A DNA stretch of 64,000 nucleotides from Megalonaias nervosa (Eukaryota; Mollusca; Bivalvia; Unionida; Unionidae), in contig JAECUM010016870.1 of assembly GCA_016617855.1 (NCBI GenBank), forward strand, positions 42,953-106,952, read 5' to 3'. Below, in pieces: positions 11,094 to 23,422 of the stretch; position 1 is the first letter of the stretch; every line of letters begins with the position of its first letter. The position numbers and the translations under genes were made by a program. The notes below the pieces were generated by a model that saw only the letters and a program-made list of their open reading frames with translations, searched no databases and was not told the DNA's origin.

Positions 11094-13576
11094 ATTAGGG
11101 CCAAGTGGATTTATTTATCCTGTGGAAAGTAACTAGAAATTTCAACTTAGTACATCAAAATATCGACTTAGTATGTTAAAATTTTGAGTTATTATCTTCA
11201 AATTTCGAGATACTATGTGGCATATGTAAATTGGATGTTGAAGAAGTAGGCCATAGTGAAAGAAGAAATTTGTTGAGACAAAAAAAGAAAGATTTTCTCT
11301 TCTGTTTAAAATGTTTGTCTTCCCTCTCAAACAAAGTTGCGAGAAGTTATGGCGTTTCTGCTGTTTGTTTCTTCCTTCATTCCTATATGTTTGTTTGTAT
11401 ACTCCTTTGTCATACATTTGTCATAACCTCAGTATTTTGGACTCTATTTTGCATCTCAAAGACATTAATACAGTATACATGAAGTAGGTGACAATGACCT
11501 GATTCATGGTTAATTGATTTTATATTTGCCTTTATTCATTTGTTGCCCCTCTATTATCTTTGACCCTATTTATTATATATAGTTGATGCAAACTATGTAT
11601 GGATGCATCAATAGGTTTCTCTGACTTAATTTTTGTGCATGAGTGATGTTTATATTTTTTATATGTAATAGTGCAAATCTAGCCATCCTATCCAGTTTGT
11701 ATATTATCAAATGCACAAATGCGCTCCTGTTAGAGGAGGGAATTGTGTTTATGTGCAAATATCTTCTTTACATTCTTTATAAAAATCATTATTCTTTCAG
11801 GATGAGAAGTTTTGCAATCTTATTATGTTCCTTTCTTCCACTGGATAATAAACAATATAATGCACTTACGAACAACATTTAAAGTAGTTATTTGTCCACC
11901 ATAATTTTCTCTAGCTATTGAGCTTCATCAGCTGACTAAACTTGTGCACTGAAAATGTTCCAATTGTTATTATGAACAAGAATTATGCAGTAAATTAACC
12001 CATGATATGCTCATAATTTTTACTGAATATATTATCACTGAAACAGAATTTGAGAACGTTTATAGTGGATAACTTCAGGAGTTTTGTATTCTTTTCACCT
12101 CAAAACTGATTAATTTTCTTGCTCATGTAAATATTTCTGAGATTCTTTTGTATTCTGAAGTAAAAATAACTGAAAAAAGCTACCATGTTTGCATTGACAG
12201 TGACTCCTACCACTCCATCTTTTCATACGCCCACTATAGGGTGGAGTGTACAATGTTATGATGACTGATAGTCCGCCTATCTGTTACCAATTTGGTTTCC
12301 ACACAATAAGTCCAACATTTATAGTTACCAAACTTTGTGAATTGCTTGAATTTTGGGTAAAGAAAAAGCCGATCAATTTTGGGGTCAAGGGTCAAAGGCC
12401 AGGGTCACTATGACTAAAAGAAGACAAATAACTTCTACACAATAGAAATTTTCACATCATAGACCTAGACCAAACATTGTGAATGGCTTACACTTGGGGA
12501 TGAGGTAAAAGCCTATTGAATTTAGGTTCAATCAAAGGTCTAGGTCACTGTGATTGGAAGAAACAGATATGGTTGTTTCATAAAAGTTTAGTTATCTACA
12601 AAGAGGAATATTAAACAAGTAACAGGTGTATAATGTGCCATTTACTGTAATCTGATTAAAAGTGAGTTGCAAAACCTTGTGGAGAGGCAGTATTGCTGGA
12701 CGTCTGGCGTTTATCAAATTGTTGTGATTTTAACAGTTATGTTGCCTTTTGACTTAAGAGGCCAGCAATAGTATATTTTCATTTTTGTTGTGGCTAAAGT
12801 TATTTATAATATGTTATTATTATTCTCAATCAGAGTACCAAAGGTATATTCGTAGCTGTTTTTCAAATATTTTAGTTCATGCAGACCTTTGTACATTAGA
12901 TAACGATTGTTTGTAATGAGACAAAATATTTTGTGATGTAAACCCATTTTGGGATATGCAATACTTAATTAGCATTGGATATAATTTGTAATACTGTACT
13001 GTTAGCATTGTCTCAAGCCACAGCTGATAATCCGCTATGCTCCTTTATCAACCGTGGCTGCCTGTGCAGAGATTTCCCTATTTCTAATGAATATGTATAA
13101 ATCTGCTCAACCAATCATTGCAAGCATGAGTCAGTTTTTCTTGTAGTTGTGACAAATTGATCGTTCATACTGTTTAAATGAGTCAATCAAAGTATCTCAC
13201 TTGAGTCTTCCATATTGTAACCAGTGCTAAAGGATGTGTATCTGCACAAATTACCACAGGATAATAACTTGAATTTCCAAGTTACTAACCCAAAATTTCA
13301 AGATACTAAGTTGAAATTTCGAGTTATTAGACAAAATTTTGAGATAATAACTCAAAATTTTCAGATAATAACTCAAAATTTTGAGATATTAAGTCGAAAT
13401 TTCGACACATTAAAACTCAAAATTTCTAGATACTAAGTCGAAATTTGAGATAATAACTCTAAATTTAGAGACAATAACTGGACATTTCGAGATGTTAACT
13501 CAAAATTTCGAGATACTATGTCGAAATTTCAACTTCCTTGGCACAGGATAGATAAATAAATCCGTTTGGCCCTAAT
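11094..13576. mobile_element. 2.5 kb segment bounded by inverted ATTAGGGCC ends
   Basis: The left end reads ATTAGGGCCAAGTGGATTTA then TTTATCCTGTG. The right end (reverse complement) reads ATTAGGGCCAAACGGATTTA then the same TTTATC/CCTGTG motif. Both ends continue into short sub-repeats of the type AAATTTCGAGATACTAAGTC; the right array (13258-13545) is longer than the left (11135-11220). No transposase is recognised between them, so this may be a non-autonomous element or two solo ends of one family in opposite orientation. Confidence 0.6.
12225..12560. repeat. Molluscan-style dispersed repeat
   Basis: Two loosely similar halves, each with a TTTGTGAATTGCTT-like block followed by GGTCAAGGGTCAAAGGCCAG or CAAAGGTCTAGGTCACTGTG. 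This composition is typical of a very abundant dispersed repeat in mollusc genomes. The family assignment is from memory of its style, not an alignment. Confidence 0.45.
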
Positions 13577-14284
13577 ACTCATTCGTAGTTCATAAATCAA
13601 TGTGGTGGTTTCAACTGCGCCAGCTGAAGAATCGAGAATGAGCACATTTGACAAACATGGATAATATTATTCCTAGTCTTTAAATGTCAGTAGTTACTGG
13701 ACCTGTTCTGGAATTTTGTCTGCATTTGATGCAAGCTGGAGAACTCTTTGCACCTTTTTCAAGTTGATAAAATATTATAAAAATTTGTGTCAACGAGAAA
13801 TAACATTATATGTACTATCATTCATTTTGGCTTAAATTTTCGTTGCATTTTATTGATAAAACCACTCCTGTGTTTAAATAAATACTGTGCCTAGTTTCTT
13901 GCACACTGTTTACTTCCAGTCACTCTAAGCCTGTAACCCAGCATTTGAGCTGAGTCATTTGACTGGATGAATTGTGACGATATTGTGACCCCACTTCCTA
14001 TTGTCCACGTCACTGACAAGACATCTGCGCTAACCAAAGTTCCAATATCTACACCTTGACGATCAGATATTTCTGTGCTTCGTGTCTGTGAATTTCTTTC
14101 AGTGGGGCGGCAAACCAACGCATCCAATCAAAATCAACTTGTTCAAATTTGAACACTGTTCCTACATGATCTCTGGAATGGACTCATAATAAAGCAATTT
14201 CTACTGCCAGTCCTTGTTTGTACAAATTCATCCTTTCACTCAAATACACCTGTAATACTTACCAAATTAATTGATCTTTGGCTG
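13577..14284. other. No recognised gene; one unassigned minus-strand frame
   Basis: A minus-strand frame over 13891-14127 (78 codons) has balanced composition compared with the surrounding AT-rich DNA, but I cannot match it to a family and see no paired splice signals. Confidence 0.35.
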
Positions 14285-15596
14285 AAGGAAATGGATAATG
14301 GATATATGACTGGGATTGATTTCCTTGACTTCAAGAAAGCCTTTGCTCTTGTTGATCATGAAATTCTACTGCAAAAGTTGAACTGTTACAGGTTCAACAA
14401 TCCTTCTTTAAACTGGTTTAGATCATACCTAAACCAAAGGTCTCAACAATTAAGCATTGGCAATATTAACTCTCAAACTTGCACTACCGGTATTCATTCA
14501 GGGGTCCCTCAAGGCTCAGTTTTAGGCCCTTTCCTCTTCCTTATCTATATCAATGATCTACCATTAAATAATGAATCCACAAATACAGATTTGTTTGCAG
14601 ATGATGCAACCTTGTATACATCTAGTTCTGATACTGAAGTTATCCAAATGAGATTAAACTCAGATCTTATTAGAGTCCAGAACTGGGCACAACAAAATAG
14701 TATGGTAATTAATGAAGGTAAACAAAATGTATGATTTTGGGGACATCACAAAAGCTACACAAGTCAGGGAACCCAGAACTATTTCTTGCAATAAATAATC
14801 ATCCGTCAGAAAATGTCAAACATGAAAAGCTTGTAGGTGTGTCCGTAGATAATAATTTATTATGGAATGACCTTACTGATAAGCTTTGTAAAACAATGTC
14901 ATCCAAAATTGCCCTACTCAGCAGAATTAAGAAATATTTACCTGTGGAAACTTGCAATCTATACTACAAGTCATATGTTCTTCCAACAAGGATTATTGTT
15001 CAAATGTATGGGGAAACTGTGCTAAATCTGAGCTTGACAGGATTTATAAACTTCAGAAACGAGCAGCACGTGTAATTTTAGATGCATCTATTGATCATCC
15101 CTCAAAAGCAATTTCTACAGAACTCAGATGGTTCACAATATATGACAGGATAGATTTTCACAAGGCAGTTCTTTTATATAAATGTCTACATGGAATTGCA
15201 CCAGAGTATCTTCAGGACTTATTTTCAGGCCTTTTTCAACACAATACCAGTTGAGATTAATATCACATGGAAACCTAGCAACAAAACCAAGAACAGAGCA
15301 ATTTAAAAAGAGCTTCCAATACTCTGGTACAATTCTGTGGAACAAGCTTCCACTACATGTAAAATCAGCTGAAAACATTAGAGTATTTAAGAAGAGATAT
15401 CATGAGCTTGCATGTGTTTTTAACAGATAATGGAATTTAGTATTTTAATACTAAACATGTTAAAATAAACAGTAATTATTGCTATCTTCATATAATGTGC
15501 ATTGTTATACTCTCATTAAGAGGGTCTCAAGGGAGAATAGTCTTTGACTAATGAGTCACCCTCTATAAATAAAGCATTATTATTATTATTATAGCC
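14285..15596 (+). pseudogene. 5'-truncated non-LTR retrotransposon, RT fragment (CR1/Jockey-like)
   Basis: The plus-strand remnant starts inside the reverse transcriptase. Visible RT motifs in the first frame (14291-14734) are FLDFKKAF, GVPQGSVLGP and FADDATLY, the last holding the catalytic Asp pair. The frame then breaks near 14734 and again near 15000 and 15250. The rest, through the C-terminal region with LQKRAARVILD, is spread over three frames. AATAAA at 15568-15573 precedes an (ATT)n tail ending about 15592, typical of this type of element. Endonuclease and ORF1 are absent. The clade is inferred from the motif style; the element is dead. Confidence 0.88.
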
Positions 15597-17250
15597 TCCA
15601 CCATTTTCGACCAATGTACAATGCACCACTGTAACACGCTATTGGTTAGTTGGCATTATATACTAATGGAGGCAGCTCATAAAATCCAATAGATGTCGTT
15701 TGGACAAACACTGAAATATCTGATCGATCCACCAAGGTGTCGATAAGGTTAACATATCGGAACCATGGCTAGGGAGGATAATGTTTCATAAAGTCTCATA
15801 AGTTTCATCATACTTGGCATATATAAATATGATCCTAAACAATTCATTCTATAACATGCTCAATAAAATCATACATGGCATAAATAATTATCAACTTAAA
15901 AAAATTCATTCTTCAACATCCACACAAACATCATACTTGACATAACAAAATGTGACAATTCGTTCTATCACATGCTCACTAGCCCCTTTTACCTTGCATT
16001 CTTGTTCACAGAAATTTATAAAGCTAAGACAATTCATTCTGAGACTGTTTTGGTCACCACGATGACCTTGGAGACAAGGTCCAAGTCATATAAAGTTTAC
16101 AATAAGGTTGTGGTTAAGGTGTTTAAATTTGCTTATATTTCCTAAACTCCTTTATGGATTTGTTTATAAATGGAATGAGTCATAACGATGCTGAGTACTC
16201 GTTTGTTGACATACACATATGGCCTTAGGGTCATGGTCAAAATCATAGAAAATTTGTGTTAAAGTGTTTGCTTAATTGTTCTGGGCTAAGGTGGGGAGGT
16301 TGTTTGTTGCTGTTCTTGTTGGCTTATATTTTGGCCCACCCACCAAAGCCTGTCCACGGGCCCAACCATTGTAGAATGGTATTGGGGCAGACTTTTCTTT
16401 TCCCATGTTTTACATTGTGCCAGGTGTTTTTCCCAACAATTTACCCTTTGTTCAGTTGCAAAATGTCCCTTTCAGTTCTCACAATTGTAAACATGAATTT
16501 TCTTTGCAAAGAATGAACTACATATGAAATGTTGGATATTTCAAATTTTCCAAATCAACTATTCCCTTTGAAGATTATTGAACAACAAGTTACAATAATA
16601 ATAATAATACAATTAAGAGGTGGAGCCAGCGACCACTCAACCCATACCCCAAAAATGAGCACGAAGCAACCAGAACATTTCCTATAGAAAGAGTTCTTTA
16701 CAATTAGATGGCTAAAATTATGCCATGGAAATGCTTAAAATGGAGAAGCTCCCCCATAACTATATGTCTGGATCCCTCCCACCCCCACCCCCAATAAAAT
16801 TAGGTGTCTTTCTGCTTGTGAGATACACGTTTACATTTCAAGAGTCCTTTTTGGATGATAATTTCATTCCTTACGAGATCCTGGGAGAAAATACTTTTGA
16901 GGCACACAAACTTTTCTTGCTGGAGGTGTGCAACAAAGTCAAAATGTTTGCCATACATATGCCAGAAAATTACTTCGATTCCTTTTTACAACATTATGCT
17001 ACAGTCAATACACAGCCATGGAACCCTTTCATTTCAATGGAATACAGAGTTTATTCAACATTAAAAACAAGAACAACAACAACAACTCCCCAAGAAAAGA
17101 AAAAAAAAACCCATTGGTTTTTGATATTTTGGTGACGAAAATTAACCCTGCAAGGACAAAAATGGGAAATGTAAAAACAATTTGCAGTTGAAAGTGCAAA
17201 CATTATAAGGAATATTTGGAATATCACAATTTCTAAAAAGGAGTTCTTGT
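15597..17250. other. No gene recognised
   Basis: AT-rich sequence. The plus-strand frame 16725-17135 (136 codons) contains a moderately protein-like stretch but ends in low-complexity Thr/Lys codons and has no known relatives. Sequence near 16080-16260 resembles the dispersed repeat style at 12225-12560. Confidence 0.4.
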
Positions 17251-17399
17251 CTTATCTTCAGGTGTATAGCGTAAAATAATAAAGTGTCCTTAAACAACGT
17301 ATATAACGTTAACAGGCAATATCAATACACAGTTTGACTCAACATGTGAAATTGTAATTCTCAACGTATGATATGAAACTTCCAACTACCGCTGTGTAA
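17250..17399. repeat. Satellite-like repeat, left remnant
   Basis: Shares blocks such as GTGAAATTGTAATTCTCAAC and CAACTACCGCTGTGTAA with the array at 20605-21165. The non-LTR element at 17400-20604 was inserted inside this array. Confidence 0.65.
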
Positions 17400-17872
17400 T
17401 AATAACAATAATAATAATGATAATGATAATAAAGACTTTATTTAGAGAAGGTAACTCAGTCACAGAACTAATCTACCTTGAGGCCTTCTATCTGTCATGT
17501 ACAATATATACAGCATATACAACACGATGTGAAGAATTTGGCTTGACACTAAATAATTAAGTGATTTTAAAAGTCAAAGTATCAAGCCTGGAACACATGC
17601 ACAATCATCTGTGAATACATAAACATATGTAAAATATAAAATATCATCCTGCATATAAAAATTCAACTGCGAAAATGATGAAAAATTACAGAAAAGTATT
17701 TATTGTACTAGAACTGTTCAATGTCTGAAGATTTTTCATCCATTTGAGACAAAGATTATGGAAAGAAGAAATGCTAGGAGCCTGCCTTATGTCACTGGGA
17801 ACAATGTTCCATACCAGTGGACCAGTATATTGAAAACTTTTTTAAACAATTTCTTCTTTGGCCTTGGTATAA

Positions 17873-19192
17873 TTAATTTTTACTTCTTATGGACCTTAAA
17901 TTTGGAGTACCATCAGCATCTCTTTGGTGAAAGATATTGCTTAGATTGACAGGAATGGCTTTTCTGGACACTTTATACATCAATTTGGCCTTTCTAAGAA
18001 ATATTCTTTCATGTATTGTTAAAACCTTTACATTATTCATTCCATCCTGGAAATTGTCTATACATTGATCTAGAATTAAATGGCAAGCCCTCTGTTGGAG
18101 TCTTAAAAGTGTTGTTATGTTTGAATTATAGGTATTACCCCAAATTACATTACAATAGTCCAGATATGGCTGAATGTAACTTTTATAAAGGATGACCCTA
18201 TACTGAAGAGGAATGTATGTTTTGATTTTCCTCAGTAGCCAAAGATAAGAATTAACCTTTTTTGAAACATGTTTAATGTGAATAGACCAAGTAGGAATGT
18301 TATCTACAAATACACCAAGAATTTTATCCTGAGAGGTCATATTAAGGCTCACATTGTCAAAAAGAAACTGGAGTTTGTCACTATCTAGCCTTGCTCGTTT
18401 TTGTTGCGATGTAACTGGTAGGGCTTTCGTTTTTTCTGTATTTATGATCATAATGTTTTCCTTGCACCATACTTGAAGTCTGTTCTTGTAAGTTATTTTC
18501 AAGTACCATTTTGGTTTTACCAATCTCAAAGAGTGAAGTATCATCTGCAAAAGGTTAGTAGAAGAAATTGAAGTTCCAATCTTAAGAGGTAAGTCCTTGA
18601 TAAATAGAATGAATAACAGAGGTCCAAGGACAGAGCCCTGCGGTACTCCACAATTAATATTTTTACTTTCAGAAAGTTGACCATTTAAAGATACTTTTTG
18701 CACTCTATCGGTTAAGTAAGAAGTAAACCAGTTTAGGGAGTTTTCACGGTATTGATAGATTTTTAGTTTTTCAAGCAAAATTTCATGGTCTACAAGATCA
18801 AAAGCTTTACGAAAATCAACCATAATAGTGTCTACCATTTCTCCTTGATCTAATGCTTTCAGCCATTTATCAATCAAAGATAAAAGTGCAGATTCACAGG
18901 AATGATTCTGTCGAAAGCCAGACTGATTATCATGAATAAGATCATAAGTGTTCAAACAGTTGAGAAAAGAATCATGTACATGTTTTTCTAGTAATTTGGA
19001 GAGACAAGGAAGGATAGAGATGGATCTGTAGTTATTTACATCATCTTTTGTTCCTGCTTTATGCAATGGTGTAACCTTGGCAGTTTTCCATGTTTGTGAA
19101 AATTTATTAGACCTAATACTTTCATTGCAAATGAAAACTATACTCTCTACAATTGCAGGTGCAGCTACCTTTAGTAGCCTTGGTCTAGTCAT
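17873..19192 (-). pseudogene. Reverse transcriptase of the non-LTR element
   Basis: A 439-codon minus-strand frame carries most of the RT domain. Visible motifs are AKVTPLHKAG, NNYRSISILPCLSKLLEK, GFRQNHSCESAL, MVDFRKAFDLVDHEILLEKL and NCGVPQGSVLGPLLF. At the catalytic site the conserved Phe-Ala-Asp-Asp motif is not in this frame. The bases near 18540-18560 encode it one frame over, so a single-base loss in a T run just upstream, with a later compensating change, has scrambled about 40 codons. A C-terminal domain with LQQRACHLILDQ follows. The frames at 19189-19527 and 19278-19889 hold the linker between EN and RT. Confidence 0.88.
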
Positions 19193-19946
19193 ATCAAGTT
19201 CTGTAACTTTACAATCATCAATTTTTTAAAAATATATTTCAACACAAATTCTGGACCCATTTCAGGAATTTCAAACTTTATATTGTTTGGTAGTTTTTTA
19301 ACACAAAAATGTTTGAGTTCCAGATGATCAGATGAAGTTCTGGGTTTTTTACGTTTTTCAGCAATTTGAACGAAAGAGTCATTAAAAATATTTGAGATGT
19401 CAGTTGGATTATTGGTATAAATGCCCTCATGATCGAGGGATAAAATTTCAGTTTTACATTTCCCTGCACCAAACTCTGTAAACACTTTCCAGATAGCTTT
19501 CGGGTTATTTTGGTTTTCATCCAGCACTTTTCTTGTAGTAGGCTTGTTTGGCTTGATGTATCATTTTCATTAACCTTATTCCTCCAAACTCTATATTCAG
19601 TTTGATTTCCAATTGATTTTAGTTGGTCTCTTTGCTTTATTGCTTCTGGGGAGATCCAACCTGGCTGGTGGTCTTTCTTTATCCTGTGTGTTTTTAAAGG
19701 GGCATGTTTGTTCACTATACTGATGAACAGATTTGTCCAAGAATCTAAAACATCATTAATATCTTCAAAGATATGGACTGTATTCCATGGAATCTGTTTC
19801 AGATCTTCCAGGAATTTATCAGTATCAAAGTTTTGATAAGATCTGTAAGTAATGGATTTATGGATATTATTTTTTTTTTTATTTGCCATTGACTTTACGT
19901 GTTAGAAAAATTGCAAAGTGGTCACTTATACCAATCTTTGGAACCA

Positions 19947-20587
19947 TTACTTCCAAAACATTTTCTTTTGTATTGGTATAAATATATAATCAATAAGCGT
20001 TTTAGAGGTAGATGTTACTCTGGTGGGTTCATTTACTAGTTGCTCCATACCTAATGAAGCAATAAAATTCATCCAATTCACTTTTATTTGATCATTGAGA
20101 TCGCCTAGAATGTAAAATTCTTTCTTTTCATTTGAAATTTTATCTACTTGAAGTTCAAAATATTCACACCAATCAGTATGTGATGATGGGGGTCTGTACA
20201 CAAAACCTACTAAGTAGGGCTTAGGTTTTTTTCTGGAGTGATCTGTAGCCAAATGGATTCTATTTCCTGTATTTCTAGGTCTTCTCGTCTTTTAGAAATA
20301 GTACCAGTTCTAATATGCACAAGTAGCCCACCACCGCCTGCTTTATTATCCTTTCAATAAGGTTTGTCACAGCCATTGATATACATGAAATTTTCACCCT
20401 GATTTTCTGTTAACATTGTTTCCGAGAGTCCAAATAAATGGATATTATTATTTGGAGAGGTTAGCAGTAACTTCACTTGATCGATCTTTCCACGAAAACC
20501 CTGAATATTTAAATGACCTATGTGTAAACCCTTACTAGAAACTCCTAAATTCATGAGATTAACATCATTGCTACCAGAGGCACTCAA
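19947..20587 (-). pseudogene. APE-type endonuclease domain of the non-LTR element
   Basis: Two minus-strand frames (20354-20587 and 19947-20252) together cover the N-terminal endonuclease. The first has HIGHLNIQGF and LFGLSETML, the conserved beginning and the Glu-containing motif. The second has VGFVYRPPSS, FYILGDLND and TLIDYIF, corresponding to the GDFN and SLID motifs. A frame break separates them near 20300. The domain nicks target DNA in active elements; this copy cannot make it in one piece. Confidence 0.85.
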
Positions 20588-20604
20588 GGAGACATTAACA
20601 GTGT

Positions 20605-21165
20605 TGTGTAACTCAACAGATTACATCTAAAACCTAGACACATCAAATAAAACTTTCAGCCACTGCCTCGTAACAACAGACAAAATTTTAAATCTCGACA
20701 TATGAAACTTTCAGCACAAACAATTTCCTTCAACGTGTGAAGTTGGAATTTACGATCTACAACAAAGAAAATTAACCATCACGGGGTGTAGTTTACATGT
20801 TAAACACTAAACTTCAACATAGGAAACGGAATTTTCAACCGCGGCTGTGTAATTCACCAGATAAAATATAAGAACTCGACATAAGAAATGGACTTTTCAA
20901 CGCAAAAGAAGAAAAAAAAAAAAAAACATTAAACACGTGAATTCGAATTCTCTCTATAGAATGCAATGAAATTCTAACCACCTGTAATTCAACCGATAAA
21001 AAAATAACTCGATGTAGAAAATGGAACTGTCAACCACCGCTATGCAAGTCTACAGATACAACTGAAAATCTCGACGTATGAAATAGATTTTTCAACGCCA
21101 GCAATTTGATAAAATGTGTGAAATTGTAATTATCGACACCTGAGATAAAAATCAATTGCTACTTT
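20605..21165. repeat. Satellite-like tandem repeat, about 150 bp units
   Basis: Three to four diverged units with the recurrent order: AACTCGACATA(T/A)GAAA, then a TTTTCAACCACCGCTGTG-like block, then TAATTCAACAGATAAAA, then an AACACGTGAA/TTGGAATT block. Continuous with the remnant at 17250-17399 before the retrotransposon insertion. Confidence 0.75.
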
Positions 21166-21312
21166 CTGATTGGGCCAACTTTTGTTCCCTACGGCGCCTG
21201 TCTGTCTGTCTGTCTGTCTCTCAAAATTCTGCCGTGACGGCCAGATCCAACCTCAATTCCGTCCCAAGTAATAAAGCATAGTCAGTTCCGTGTGATATAC
21301 TACTTACTAGAA

Positions 21313-21776
21313 GGTATCACGGTACCAATTGTTTTTCCATAGACCTTAATGCTAATGTTTGAGGAAATAAATATATTTTCTATCCTAACTGAGCGTGCAC
21401 GTCACACACTTTTCTACAGAGCAGTGTTAGATTGCCAATTTGACAATGACAGAACCATGTACTACTTTGCATTTAAGAGAGATAACTCTGCTGGAACTAG
21501 ACAGGGGTATAAGTTATCCAGTCACAACAGACACATTTTCAGTCATGTGTACCACATTTTCAAAAATCATAAAAAATACAAAATATGATCTAGATAGGAA
21601 TTAACATAATCTCACATGTTACCAAGAGGCTCAACTTTTTTTTTAAGCCTAACAGAAAGTGCAACTCTTACATAATGCACCAATCACAACTAGTGTTTTT
21701 GTTTATTTCTGAATACAATGTTCCCTACAACTTAAGCTCCACCCACCTGGACTTGCGTAATTAGTACCGTTATACC
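21313..21776. mobile_element. TIR element with 4 bp duplication (AGAA)
   Basis: The ends are GGTATCACGGTACCAATT and, on the opposite strand, GGTATAACGGTACTAATT. AGAA lies immediately outside both ends (21309-21312, 21777-21780). It is about 464 bp with no credible transposase, so non-autonomous. Copies are at 22366-22518 (left part only) and 28559-29006 (full length). The 4 bp duplication excludes TA- and TTAA-specific superfamilies, but I do not assign a superfamily. Confidence 0.82.
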
Positions 21777-21780
21777 AGAA

Positions 21781-22365
21781 GGTTTCCAGCAGTTGTTCTT
21801 GTCTTGGGGTGATGCTGCTTTCTACGCATGCGTCAGTAATTTAAAAATAAGGTCATTTATAGATGTATACATAGGTGTTCTGTTCTGACAGTGATTATTA
21901 CTAAACAAGTGAGTGTACTGAAGGATTTGACGCCATAGGTCAAAAGAAAAGGGATTTTAGTTTCCATCCGCATACCAAGGTCAGTCGAAATAAAATTTAT
22001 TACTTTCTAGCGAGCGTCCGATACGTCAGAACTGAAAGAAGGTTAAGACAGCGTAAAACTTCAGTATTGACTACTGCCGGACAGCGTTTGTCTCCGCTGT
22101 TTAAAAAAGCGGAGACCTACTTGGTTTAAAGAGGAGTCCCAGTCTATTTTGAGAACATTGTTTCCTCTCTCCTTTTCGTGGCTATACAAGAGTTGGATTT
22201 AGACATTCTTGTTGCTGATTTAAAGGCAATTGTTTATTCTTTAGAATTTGAGCATAATGGTGTGGTTGTCTATGTTTATTTCGGGGACAGAGCACAGTGA
22301 GTAATGAAACATTTATCATGTTCTGCTAGTGAAGTCTATGACTCAATGCACGGTACTTTGTTCAT
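21781..22365. other. No gene recognised
   Basis: Unassigned sequence between two copies of the TIR element, somewhat GC-richer than the surroundings. Confidence 0.5.
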
Positions 22366-22518
22366 GGTATCATGGTACCAATTGTTTTTCCATAGACCTC
22401 AATGCTAATGTTTAGTAAAATAAATATACTTTCTTTCCTACCTCAGCATGCATGTCACATACTGTCATAGAGAACAATGTTAGATTGTCAATTTGACAAG
22501 GACAGAACCAGGTACTCC
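22366..22518. mobile_element. Left part of the TIR element, cut by an LTR insertion
   Basis: Matches the first about 150 bp of the 28559-29006 copy up to the GGTACTCC motif. It stops exactly where the LTR begins (TGTTACG at 22519). The right part of this copy is not found downstream of the retroelement. Confidence 0.8.
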
Positions 22519-23422
22519 TGTTACGTATATGTAATTAAATTGCTTGTGTCTTTTAAAATTCTTTTTTATTTCAATTTTGTTTCATTACATTTTCTTGCAA
22601 TGATTATTTTCACGGGATTCGAAATTCTTTTTCAGTAATTCTGTTTATCTAGGATCTAAAACGTGTTAAACGAGCAATATTTTTAGTTCACCTTGGTCCG
22701 CGTTAGTGTAAGCGCTACGCGAAAACGATTGGCTATTGCCAAGGTCATTTCGTCTAGTCTGAATAAACAATGTTTTATTTTTAAATTTACTTCAGAGTGA
22801 GAGCAGACAGGGGTTCTTGTTAAGTGACAAATTGCATTTTTGCTTTTGCGTTGTTGAAGTGTTAAGAGACCACGTAATCTATCTCGCGAGAACGGGATGA
22901 TAATTCTGGTGGCTATAATACCCTTTATGAGCGCTCGTCAGTCAGTTGTATTTTGGAAACCTTGAAGGCTGGATAGGGTTTTATTGTTGAAACCAGATTG
23001 TTTTTGAAGTTCATTTGGTTTTGGAATTTAATAATTTGTTCTCTAGAAAACCAAACGAGTGAACTGCTTTATAAATTCTGGGAGAAAGAAATTCAGTGGA
23101 AATTTATTCTGGAATTATTCGGAAACATAAATTGTGATTCAATTGAGCAATTGTTGCTATTTGTGCAAGGACCACATCTGACGTCATCGCCTTCCATATT
23201 GGAACGTCGTCGAGATTCGAACCTGGATTCTAATAGAACTTTTTATTGATAGGACTTGTATTTTTCATCTTAGGATTAAGTTTTGGATTATATTCACAAA
23301 CCATAAGTCCTATTTCCATTTTTACATTGTTTTCTAGAGAAATAAATTATTTTGTTAAATATACAAAGCTTGTTGACTTCACTCTCTTCTCTTGTTATTA
23401 TTGTACGAGCCTACACATAACA
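22519..23422 (+). mobile_element. 5' LTR of a Ty3/gypsy-type element
   Basis: A 904 bp block with the canonical TG...CA ends (TGTTA...TAACA). It is followed after a few bases by a primer-binding-site-like stretch at 23431-23450 (TTGGGTCGCTCGTCCTTGGG). It contains a TATA-like box at 22914-22920, a TCAGT-type initiator at 22938-22948 and AATAAA at 23341-23346. No matching 3' LTR is present in the window, so the extent is inferred from the ends and from the sharp junction with the TIR element. Confidence 0.75.
22914..22948 (+). promoter_or_regulatory. Probable LTR core promoter
   Basis: TATAATA at 22914-22920, then TCAGTCAGTTG at 22938-22948, about 24 bases downstream. This spacing and initiator type are usual for gypsy-like LTR promoters. 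The call is inferred from motifs only. Confidence 0.45.

Larger units (their letters stand above)
17400..20604 (-). mobile_element. Non-LTR retrotransposon (EN plus RT) with 7 bp duplication
   Basis: The minus-strand element is about 3.2 kb. The direct repeat TGTGTAA at 17393-17399 and 20605-20611 marks its ends. Its 3' end carries AATAAA (complement at 17437-17442) and an (ATT)n-like tail at 17400-17433. From 5' to 3' it encodes an apurinic-type endonuclease then a reverse transcriptase, broken by several frameshifts. No ORF1 is present, so it is probably 5' truncated near the start of the endonuclease frame. It is a relative of the fragment at 14285-15596. Confidence 0.9.

Noticed and set aside
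16725..17135. 136-codon plus-strand frame with protein-like middle part
   Set aside because: No recognised family, no splice support, and it ends in low-complexity triplets; kept only as an unassigned note.
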